From Acanthaster planci (Eukaryota; Echinodermata; Asteroidea; Valvatida; Acanthasteridae): DNA of 36,269 nt. The DNA is taken from positions 983,629-1,019,897 of the forward strand of contig NW_019091423.1 of the NCBI RefSeq assembly GCF_001949145.1, written 5' to 3'. Position numbers and translations under genes: made by a program. The notes beneath the pieces are model-generated. The model was not told the DNA's origin. It did no database searches and worked only from the letters and a program-made list of their open reading frames with translations. Of this stretch, positions 10,543 to 18,791 are shown in pieces; position 1 is the stretch's first letter, and each line of letters begins with the position of its first letter.

Positions 10543-13500
10543 CTGTAATTAGTGGAAAAAGAATACAAAAGTGACAAAACCTGCTTTGTACGTCTGTAAA
10601 AGAGGGAAGGACAAAAATTACTCAAATAGAGGGATCCCAATACGACGCTTTTAGCGTCGATCTGCGCACTTCCGCGTTTGAAAACGAGGCTGTATGTGTC
10701 AGCTTCAATTCTTAATACGATCAGACGATTGAAAGTAAGGAGTCAAGACACAAAATACATAAAGGTATGTTAAATTCAGACTTTTCAGGCTGAAAAGTTT
10801 TGTGGAAGAGTCTTAGAAAAAATAGCGACAATTGACCGCGAACTAACGTACCTGCAATGATCGTGTATCTTGTGCAGTGGGCGTGGTTTAAACGGAAGTG
10901 GCGTCACACTTACGAACCGGATACTCCACGTACTGTGTGGACTTTGCGGGCGCGCGCGAGGAAGTTCAACACAGAGAGCCTCGGTTTCGATGCAGATATG
11001 CGCAGACGGTGCTAATGTGAAATCCCTCTATTGTCGCCACTCGTTGCAAAAGAGGTCGCGACTTGCCCAGGCACTAAAGCCAAAGAAGGCACACGTAAGT
11101 GTGGTGCAACCGCAGTTATGCCGTCTCCACGGATTGTTCTATCATGTATTGTGCCCGTAGAGCTATATATATGTGTTAAAACCATGACTATACATACCTG
11201 GGAAAAAGCCTGCACCGAGGCGGACAAAACCGGAGATGACGTTGGTCCACCCAAGACTGTTAGCAAGTCTCTCAACTCCTACTGTCTTCTTCAGGAATAC
11301 TTGTATCATGCTGCCGGCCACTCCCAGTGCTATGCCATTCACTAGACAGGCAATGATCATGACTACCTCCGTGGTCATCCAGTGGTCAAGAAAGAATATT
11401 AAGGCAGTTACAGATGTGGACAATCCGATCATGACCCGTCTTGTTATCAATCTCCTGTCCACGATATATCCGTGACTTGCCTTTCCGATAAAGTTACCTA
11501 CAGCTGTGATGGTTACAAACATGGCTGCCTGTACCTTACTGAATCCCATGTCCTGCGCATGGGGCACGAAGTAGATGGTCCAAGCTGAAAACACAAACCT
11601 GATGCAGGAGACAACTATAACAACCACGATAAATGGCAGCTCCTTGAAGATAGCAAGGTCTGCAGCCTTGGTAAGCCTGCTGAAGCCAGAGCGACATGTC
11701 AGGCAACAAGAACAGCTTGGCTTTCTCGGCGCGGAGTCCTGGTCAGCAGCATCCAAAGTTTCGAGTTCATCTTGTGAGTCAGTTGTTCGACAATCATCGT
11801 TACTGTCCTTTTTGCTCAAAGAAGCCTGTGGACGCACCAAACAGCCGCATGCAGTCAGGTTAAAGGACAGTCCACCGAGGATAAGAAGCGCCCCCTTCCA
11901 CCCGTAAGTGTCCAACAAAACCTGCATCAACGGTGCCATAATAAACAGGCCGACGGATGACCCAGCAGTCGCGATGCCGTTTGCGCAAGCGTACTTCCTG
12001 TGAAAGTGACGCGCGAGTTCAATCTCCATGATAATTACAGTAAAACCATAGCCAACACCTGAATAAACAGTATAGTAAGCAAACGGAATTATTTGAATAA
12101 GTTAATTCAAGTCTATGACAGCTTTTAAGCCTAATAGAAAATTCCAGCCTCGTGAGGGGGCTGTGACATCACGGCGTATAGATTATCCCATTGATCACAT
12201 TGCTTTTTGCCGAGATGTCGAATTTAACAAATCAAGGTCCTATCTCAAACTTCAAAATAATTGAATAATTGATTGATAATAGAGTGTTGTTTTGGTATAG
12301 TTTTGAGACACGTTTTTTCCCGATGAGGCCACTTTTGAATATGCAATCGTGCAGTGTAATATGATACGAGCCGCTTTCCTTTAATTAAACCTCTATACAC
12401 TTTACCAGAAATGACACCCATTTATACGTTTTTCTTTTACAACACTCATCATTCTTTCTCTTTATTTTAAGCAAATATTTCACTTTGAATGACTTTTAGT
12501 TTACAATATCACCAACGATGTGAAAAGTACACGTAGGTCCAAAAGTTTACATACGCCCCCTTACATCGAGGTGATTTCCTGCATTTCAGGCTTTGGAAGG
12601 CCTAGAATGTTCAGAAGCGCCCTCTCCCAGCAGATTCTGACTATTATCGAATGCAACAGATGGTACCCACATGACTGTATAAAAGGCCAGCGTTCCCACA
12701 CAAGTCCTGTTTTTAGAAGCCAAAGAATACTTCCAAGAACTGTGAAAGAGCCTTATCCAGTTATACAAGTTAGGGCCCTGTCTAAGGGCAATATCTCTAG
12801 GGGTCACACCCTCTGTCTGGGTGATTAAAGAGAATTATAGGGATCTTGGGACAACTAGTGCCCCTGATGACACACTGGGTACATGGGCATTACTGGGGCC
12901 TCCACAGATGGTACCTATAGTGGCATTCAACCCTCGCTCTGCCTGCATTTTCCAGTCAGGTGTCAGGTACGCAGAGATCGGTGGCTTAAGTCCATATTTG
13001 ATATGTTTCATTTCAGCCAGCAAACTTGGAGACAGGTCTTTACTCATTGTGAATCCAATGTATTTGTTTTGCGTACTATATATTTAGAACAAAATGTTTA
13101 ACATCAGGGTATATGTAAATACCCTTTGTGTACTGATTACGTGTATATGTATTTAAGTTTATACGTGAAATTGGTCCTCAAAACTAAGAGGTGAAGAGCA
13201 AATGGCACCAAAGTTGGAAGTCATACCTGTAACTAATCCCAGGAAGATACCAAACTGAAAGACGGTTTGTGCGATGGACGACAGGCACAGTCCTGCTGCC
13301 ACACACGTGCCGCTTATAGTGACGATGTAGCGGGAAGGAACTCGTTGACTTAGCACACCTGCAAATAAAGCTGGCAATAGACGGGTTTATGAGTATTGGA
13401 CATGCCATTCGTTCCCATGCTATTAGTTCCAAAGCACTACAGTATACGATGACCCGCGTCTTCGAGATTGATTTTAGTCGTTAATCACTCAACCTGAGTT

Positions 13501-15407
13501 ACCCGTCCCAACCCATGACGCGCGGACACACCACATAATCAAGCAGTAGATCTATGGAATAAGCCTTTTGCGAGTTAAATTTGAATAAAATCTGGTACGC
13601 TGCGTTCTTTAAATTCACGTGAACATAACAATTGGAATTCTCCATATTAAAGCCACTGTTGCTGTACCTCGTGATTCGGAGCAAGCTTGTCCTTAGTTAC
13701 ACAGGAGACGTCTTGCAACAATACACTGTTCTCAATAGAAAAGAAGGGCACACAGGAACCAGTCCATTCCAGAGATGGTGGTCGCTAAGCAAAAGCTTGC
13801 CCCAGTTTTTATTCAAATGTAACTCGCAAATGGCTTATTGGCCACGTATCAACAACTTCATAATGATGTACGCATAAATAACAAACACGGGTAAAAAAAC
13901 TTGAGAAGCCCAAAAAGTAACATCTTGCTTAATGCATACAGATCCGTGATGCCGACATATTCCTTGCACTGTAGGCCCTAACTTGAGTTTTAGCGTTTTA
14001 AAGATTTTAGGAGAATCTTCCTTAGGGGCCCAACCCTAACACTCCCAAATCCTCCAATTTTAATACGATTTTACATACACCCTAGGGGGTTAGGGTTAAA
14101 GCACTATAGGCAAAGATCCTACTAGGATCAAAACGTCAGCGTCAAGCCCGATTTGGATTTACAGCAGTTTTGCACTTACACTTTCGTGACAGATTTTTGG
14201 CAAACGATAACTAGCATAGAGCAAGGACACAAATAATTAGCGTAACCATGGCAGAAAAATCGCCTCTTTGCATTTCTGCCATGTTGAAGAATCTGTTAAA
14301 ACAAGGCGAACTTTGACAATTACACGTACGTCACACGACGATCACAAAAACGTGTAATACATAATAATACCGATAACCGAAATTGTGCATAATTATAGCC
14401 TTGGAACCTATCCTGCAAGTGTAGTCTGGTCGTAATTCATCGTAACCATTAAGCCCAGTATTCCTCTCCTGATGATACATGTACATGTATGTGTAAGTAA
14501 TCCCGTATACATCATGTACGTGTACACTGTACTAACCTTTAACCTGCACGACTCCGTGAGCTCATAGCGCGCGGCATGGAGCCCCGTTGATTCATGATCA
14601 CTTAAACTTATGCACATCCTACAAACGTACAATGTACAAACTTGGTACATATGCGATTATTTTTTTCATTGTCAATGAATAGGCTCATTCAGTGTGCAAT
14701 CCATTTCCCCCAAGATAACAACTGGTCCAATGTAACAATAGCGAACAACCCAACAAAATTGATGGACTCGTTAAAGGGACATGGTAAATTATCTTTCATT
14801 CACAGCGAAGTAAGTCCGAGAAGTGTTTCGTATTATATTAAACCATGAAGCTATTAAAACACGAAGGGTGGATATGACCGTGTCACTTCGGCTTTCACGA
14901 AAGAGAAAATATTTTCAAAGTTATCAAGGTTTATCAAGTGATTTTGATTATCTTGGCAATGGCAATCGTCCTTAAATAATAAACATTACAATCAGTAGCG
15001 TAGCCAGGGGGGGCTGGGGGCACGTGCCCCTACAAATTCCCGGTGCCCCCACTAAAAAAGCGGATAAATGGATATTAAACTAGGCTAACAAAAGCTTTCC
15101 TTCCAAAGCCTTCCAAAAAAAAAAAACCACACCATTGAAAGATGGGCCCCCTTGTGCCCCCCCATTCCTAGCTAAGCCACTGATTACAAAATACAAATGA
15201 TATTTTCTTACATGAAAAATCCATAGTAGTCATCACCAAGGATATAATGGATCCAACAAGCCATGTATGCGTGTCGAAATGTTCCTTCAGCGTTGGCAAG
15301 AGAACTCCCAATCCTTTACTAGTTCCGGCGAATAAGATGTAGGTCACGTGCAGTGCTAATAACACGAAATACGCCCGACCACCGTCGATGTCTGTAGGGT
15401 CACTCAT
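10397..15407 (-). CDS. Monocarboxylate-transporter-like protein (SLC16/MCT, MFS), complete
   Basis: A 12-helix major facilitator carrier, predicted in the plasma membrane, for a monocarboxylate or related small solute. The exact substrate cannot be read. Four exons (15407-15212, 13358-13227, 12058-11198, 10542-10397), all joined in phase 1, give 444 residues, a normal family length. Family marks: DGG before helix 1 and FAGTSKGLGVLLPTL (about 26-40); helix 4-5 block GVGYGFTVII with RKYACANGIATAGSSVG (110-146); YGWKGALLILGG (about 161-172); long cytosolic 6-7 loop with a Cys cluster CSCCLTC (225-231); helix 8 IGKASHGYIVDRR (300-312); GWIYDQTMSYYFSF near the C-terminus. The Asp302/Arg306 pair of mammalian MCT1 appears as Asn298/Lys302. 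The start is fixed by an in-frame TGA 12 nt upstream. It looks closer to orphan MCTs (MCT9/12/14 type) than to lactate carriers, which is an inference. Confidence 0.92.
10543..11197 (-). other. Transporter intron 3, mostly occupied by a MITE
   Basis: A 655-bp GT-AG intron (donor gtatgt next to 11198). About 400 bp of it is the MITE at 10629-11028, so the intron was probably some 250 bp before the insertion. Open frames reported across 10870-11160 are translations of the MITE. Confidence 0.85.
10629..11028 (-). mobile_element. MITE copy 2, 400 bp, inverted relative to copy 1
   Basis: Homologue of 5474-5892 in the opposite orientation, better preserved at its ends. On the plus strand it starts GAGGGATCCCAATACGACG and ends GCTAATGTGAAATCCCTC, with TA on both sides (10627-10628 and 11029-11030). 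It has a subterminal perfect hairpin, CGACGCTTTTAGCGTCG, around 10644-10660. No coding capacity. It lies within intron 3 of the transporter gene. Confidence 0.82.
11198..12058 (-). CDS. Transporter exon 3 (helices 4-10)
   Basis: The largest exon, 861 nt, phase 1 in and out. The acceptor is tgtttattcag before 12058 and the donor gtatgt after 11198. The coding part begins 29 nt upstream of the first Met in the frame, so an ORF finder starting at 12029 misses VGYGFTVII, which belongs to the conserved helix 4 motif. It contains the cytosolic loop (about 187-246) rich in Asp, Ser and Cys. Confidence 0.95.
12059..13226 (-). other. Transporter intron 2
   Basis: A 1,168-bp GT-AG intron. No exon of another gene is supported. 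On both strands 12520-13087 is unusually open in several frames and higher in GC than its surroundings (contains GGCCTCCACAGATGGTACC around 12898), and includes GCGCCCTCT near 12617. It may be a decayed repeat, but no family is recognised. Confidence 0.7.
13227..13358 (-). CDS. Transporter exon 2 (helices 2-3)
   Basis: A 132-nt exon with acceptor ctttatttgcag and donor gtatga. After completing a split Cys codon it encodes VLSQRVPSRYIVTISGTCVA, then AGLCLSSIAQTVFQFGIFLG and LVT plus one base. It holds the LSxRxxxR loop between helices 2 and 3, an MFS hallmark. Confidence 0.92.
13554..13844. repeat. Foldback element, about 42-bp arms
   Basis: The left arm 13554-13595 includes TTTTGCGAGTTAAATTTGAA. 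The right arm 13802-13844 is its reverse complement with few mismatches (core TTCAAATGTAACTCGCAAA). The roughly 205-bp interior shows no matching arms. It lies in transporter intron 1. No flanking duplication was identified, so the true ends may be a little outside. Confidence 0.7.
14080..14145 (+). repeat. Dispersed repeat remnant with CCCTAGGGGGTTAGGGTTAA
   Basis: The 20-mer at 14080-14099 recurs exactly, inverted, at 27127-27146. The adjoining upstream part, back to about 14048, also matches the inverted copy. Just upstream (about 14032-14045) is AACCCTAACACTCCC, which partly mirrors the right end and suggests terminal inverted repeats. Bases 14118-14145 (GATCCTACTAGGATC followed by AAAACGTCAG) are, on the minus strand, similar to the hairpin repeat at 18335-18384. 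Confidence 0.6.
14475..14490. repeat. 16-bp perfect palindrome ATACATGTACATGTAT
   Basis: Fully self-complementary. It is the longest example noted of the ACATGTA word that is scattered through the window. It lies in transporter intron 1. Confidence 0.85.
14993..15182. mobile_element. hAT-type MITE, 190 bp, with 8-bp target duplication
   Basis: Ends: CAGTAGCGTAGCCAGG on the left and CCTAGCTAAGCCACTG on the right, imperfect terminal inverted repeats of 16 bp of the widespread CAGTGGCGTAGC type. Flanks are ATTACAAT (14985-14992) and ATTACAAA (15183-15190), an 8-bp target duplication with one change, which is the hAT hallmark. The interior is rich in G and C runs and contains GGGGCACGTGCCCC. No coding capacity. 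It is inserted in transporter intron 1, ending 29 bp from the exon 1 boundary on the donor side. Confidence 0.88.
15212..15407 (-). CDS. Transporter exon 1 (N-terminus, helices 1-2)
   Basis: Starts at ATG 15407-15405 and runs to the donor gtaaga after 15212. It encodes MSDPTDIDGGRAYFVLLALH, then VTYILFAGTSKGLGVLLPTL and further to TTMDFS plus one base. The start is supported by an in-frame TGA 12 nt upstream and by the short cytosolic N-terminus usual for the family. A 5' untranslated exon may exist, since ctgctttag just upstream of 15421 could be an acceptor. Confidence 0.92.
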
Positions 15408-15420
15408 TGTGATAATTCAT
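15400..15420 (-). promoter_or_regulatory. Overlapping six-codon upstream ORF
   Basis: On the minus strand ATG AAT TAT CAC AAT GAG TGA begins 13 nt before the transporter ATG in another frame and ends inside its second and third codons. If the mRNA includes it, it could lower initiation at the main start. Whether the transcript begins upstream of it is unknown. Confidence 0.4.
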
Positions 15421-17037
15421 CTAAAGCAGGATTTGAGTTTAAACGTGTGCAGGGATAACCATCGACGTTGAACTGATCCGCAGGATGCAGACACTAACTG
15501 CGACCATGGAAGTCATACATTTTTATATCGATGCCCTGTGCATGCAGTGTACAATGTACTGTACAAGTAGGCCGACTGTACACACATGTACAGTACATGT
15601 ACGTGTATACACGAGGCCGCTGACAGACAAAAATGAGCGTTAACGCTTGTATTGCCTGTGGCAGAGTGACCGCTGACCTCCTGTTAAAATAATATTTGGT
15701 GGTCACCACTGAGGACTGGCCTTATCGCCGTTGTCCAAACACCGCGCCCGCTGAAATAGTAGCACCGCTGACGTCTTGCAAATCATAGAGCAGGGTGCAA
15801 TCTGACCCTTAACATTGTATGAATAATATTGGCAAACAAGCTCAGCATCTCCTTAGGTTTGTTGATATGGTATACTATTAAGGCCACATTACGTGGCGCG
15901 GTGAGTTTTGTTTTGCATAGTAGTATTGTTTGGAGGCAAATCTTGCAAATGGCACCATCGGTTTCGCCTTGAGTGTCATTTGGCCTCTCGGGGGCACAGC
16001 AGGCAACAACAGTGATTGACGATAGTGATTAACATGTAGTTCACTTTTTAGTAATCCCGCAGAGGCATGCAACTATTTTGGTGTTAGGATCTTAGTCTTT
16101 TTATAAGGTTTGATGTTATATTTAAATTTTGTCTTTATATGTCTATACTTTATGCAATATTTATTTTTTTAACCCTTGTAAATTTCACTGCGAAATAATA
16201 AATGAAATGAAAATAATTAATTACGAAGTGAAACAACTCTTATCGCGCAGTGAAACGACTCTTGATAGTGATACCATGCTGTGTAACAACTCACAGCGCT
16301 GCATGATGCGGCTTTAATAGTACACCATACAGCAGTCATCAGGACAGCTGATGTTAGGTCGTCTTTGCCCTATCAGTATGTTTAAACTCTAATGCAAGTA
16401 CACATTGCTCAACATACGATTGATAGCGTCATCGTTCGAGATGGACCGCAAGGTCGCCTTGCGCTCACTTTATAGGCAGTGATTTTTTACACAACACCCA
16501 AGGGAATTCCGACTTGAATAAATTTAAACGTGACTCTGGAGGAGTTTTAAGCTTCGATAAGACCTGAAGGCTGAAGACTGATCTCCTCCCTTGAACCATT
16601 TTCCCACAGGAAAGTGAATATTGTGCATCCCCAGACAGCTGTGCAATAAAAAAAAAGTTCACCGGCAAACTTTTCTTGTGAATTACACATCTGCCGTCGC
16701 GTGCCGACTTCTGTTTAGAAAACGCCGGCCGTCGACTGTTTTTCGCCGCCTGTCGACTAGCTTTTTGCGGCACAAAGTTAAGGTCGAAGCGTACCTGCTT
16801 TAAATCAAACTGACAACAGGGGGTCAACCCTTGCCTATACATGTTCAGCGTTAATTAATTATATACTTGAAGCTTAAGTGGTGGTCTCAAATCGCTTATC
16901 ACACGTGATACAGAGACTCCAGAATTTACAGGTAAAATCTGAGAACTCTTTTGTCCCTTTTGGCTAAAGCAGCCGTCTTTTCCGATTACGTGTAATCGCT
17001 TTGGCAAATATTTTTCTTGTTCAAAGCTAAGTACCAT
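15421..17037. other. Upstream flank of the transporter gene, no further gene seen
   Basis: Probable promoter side of the transporter gene, but no TATA box or other element could be assigned with confidence. The stretch 15540-15612 is dense in TGTACA and ACATGTAC palindromic words. The 125-codon minus-strand frame at 16465-16842 has no recognisable domain or splice context. Confidence 0.4.
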
Positions 17038-17216
17038 TAGATGCGCTGTATGTGGCAAAGGGACTCCCCTCTATTGTGTCTTCTTTTGTGTTGATGAAAT
17101 CTTTGGAGTTCCTTTCAGATTTCCATGGGGGGGCAGCAGGCACAGTAACCTTAGGGCATATGGTTTGTGCATTACATTGGGGGAGTCCCCCTTTGCCACA
17201 TATCGTGCTGGATATA
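17038..17216. mobile_element. MITE-like foldback, 179 bp, with 11-bp flanking direct repeats
   Basis: CTAAGTACCAT is exactly repeated on both sides (17027-17037 and 17217-17227). Inside, near both ends, are inverted arms: TATGTGGCAAAGGG with ACTCCCC on the left (about 17049-17070) and the reverse complement on the right (about 17180-17202), with a 2-base length difference. The outermost 10 bp of the ends match only partly. An 11-bp target duplication is in the range of Mutator-like elements (9-11 bp), so a MULE-derived MITE is plausible. No coding capacity. Confidence 0.68.
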
Positions 17217-17441
17217 CTAAGTACCATCTGCTATAAGCTAGGCCATATTGATTGACGATACCCTGTAACCGTTGCCATGACGATACAATAATCACGAGTG
17301 AAGTCAATCACAGTCTCCAATAAATGTGAAAATTATGATAATTGGCAGTCGTTTTTTAAACAACACTGTATGTGGTCCAGTGCATTATCAGCAATATCAA
17401 AAGATGTTATCATAATAAGGGAATAGATAATTATGTGCTTG

Positions 17442-17457
17442 GCCGGTCTAGACCGGC
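17442..17457. repeat. 16-bp perfect palindrome GCCGGTCTAGACCGGC
   Basis: Self-complementary GC-rich 16-mer in otherwise AT-rich DNA, followed by TCAGCCGG. Possibly the core of a decayed foldback. No longer arms are visible. Confidence 0.8.
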
Positions 17458-18334
17458 TCAGCCGGAGAATGGACGCATCTAATGCCCGAGCTGCATTATT
17501 AGCGTTCAGTCTCCACATTAAATTTTATGCCCATTCATAAATACCTTTCTTAGTCAGAGAGTCAAAAAAGTCAATATATGATGGATTTCCAATGATTTTA
17601 TTCAAGAATTTTACTTTAATTTCCCGAACACCCCGTCCATTTTAGGATATATTCCCTGTGCAAGTTGTCCAAAAGAATTTCCTTATATGGACTTGGCATG
17701 CGCATGGCAAGCCGGATGTATACAGACTCTTGACCAATCAGAATCCAGGTTCGTGCCCGCGCGTGATTTTGATACGCAGAGGGTATTATTACTTCTCAGG
17801 GAGCATTATCAAATGTTAATACACGGTCCAGTTGCACGTTGTTGAATAGGGAGTATATCTTAGGTATTTATGAATATGAATTATAAGTCGGTGTGGGATG
17901 CTCTACAGAGTGGACAGATGACGTTTTGAAAAAAGAAATCGACATACGACATTTTAAAAAAGTGTTTGTTTCCAAGTCAAGTGATTTCAGTAAACTTGCT
18001 GTTCGGTGTCAGTAGGCCTGTTCGGTTTGCGAAATCACGGGAGAGGTTGGGACTGGTTCCCTGTACAGACCAGGATCAAGTCGAGCAAGAAGCAGGCTCT
18101 CGTTATCTCATAAACGTCCATAAAAACATAGAAAAGACAATAAAATAGCGTTTGGCTATGATAAATAGGCGTTTGACAGCCCTGATAATTATTTGTGTGT
18201 GTGCCTACTCTTTCTGTTATTGATACGTCACATCAACGTGCGCTCAGTTGAAAGTTTAACAGAAACGATCAGGACAAATTCGAAATTTACCTGTTGGAAT
18301 GTCTTTTGAATACGTTAGAGGGCCTGACGTTTCG

Positions 18335-18384
18335 ATCCTAACAGAATTTTCCTCAAAGGTCTTTGAGGTAAATTGTGCTAGGAT
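18335..18384. repeat. Hairpin repeat, 24-bp arms, 2-nt centre
   Basis: The left arm 18335-18358 (ATCCTAACAGAATTTTCCTC plus AAAG) pairs with 18361-18384 with three mismatches. The preceding GCCTGACGTTTCG extends the unit on the left only. A related segment occurs inverted at about 14118-14145. From memory, TGACGTTTCGATCCTA-type repeats are common in marine invertebrate genomes, but no search could be made here. Confidence 0.65.
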
Positions 18385-18603
18385 TGCGTACCCCCAACAT
18401 AATCTCATTGTATTTCAGATCACTGTAGCTAGCAGGCAGTTTGCAGAAGTTTCTATTTGGCCCTTAGGCTCTGCTGCTTCAAGGTGCATGGTGTAAAGTG
18501 ATCCGCTGCTTCTATAACCTTGATCCCACTGGATCGCGCAAGGTATGGGGCCCAATATTGCTAGGCAAAGTCGTACTCATGTGAACGAAGTTGTTACGTC
18601 TAC

Positions 18604-18791
18604 TGACCTATCGCGGCAAAATAGGGTTAACACAGCTTGTGAAATATCTAATCACATGATACACAAAATGGACGCGAACCACACAGAATCGATAAATCTG
18701 AGACAAAACCCAACGCAAACCCATTTCTCAAACCCAAAATACAAATTCTTTGGAGTTGTCTAAGGGGTGTGACTAACTCAGCGATAGGTCA
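18604..18791. mobile_element. MITE candidate, 188 bp, 11-bp terminal inverted repeats
   Basis: The left end TGACCTATCGC (18604-18614) and right end GCGATAGGTCA (18781-18791) are exact reverse complements, and one or two further matches follow inward. The interior is open in one frame (to 18763) but resembles no protein. No target duplication is clear, so superfamily is undetermined. Confidence 0.55.

Larger units (their letters stand above)
13359..15211 (-). other. Transporter intron 1
   Basis: A 1,853-bp GT-AG intron that carries three repeat features (foldback at 13554-13844, repeat remnant at 14080-14145, hAT-type MITE at 14993-15182) and a 16-bp palindrome at 14475-14490. No alternative exon is supported. 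Confidence 0.85.

Noticed and set aside
10870-11345. Open frames of 96 and 104 codons on the plus strand
   Set aside because: They lie over the MITE and the antisense of transporter exon 3. No independent coding evidence.
12520-13101. Cluster of open frames on both strands in transporter intron 2
   Set aside because: Mutually overlapping frames with no conserved motif. Perhaps an old repeat, but no family or ends could be recognised.
14080-14099. Interstitial telomere repeat (TTAGGGTTA)
   Set aside because: Only one and a half units, inside a longer dispersed repeat that recurs at 27127; not a telomeric array.
16465-16842. 125-codon minus-strand open frame
   Set aside because: No domain, no splice signals consistent with neighbours, and stop-poor by composition only.
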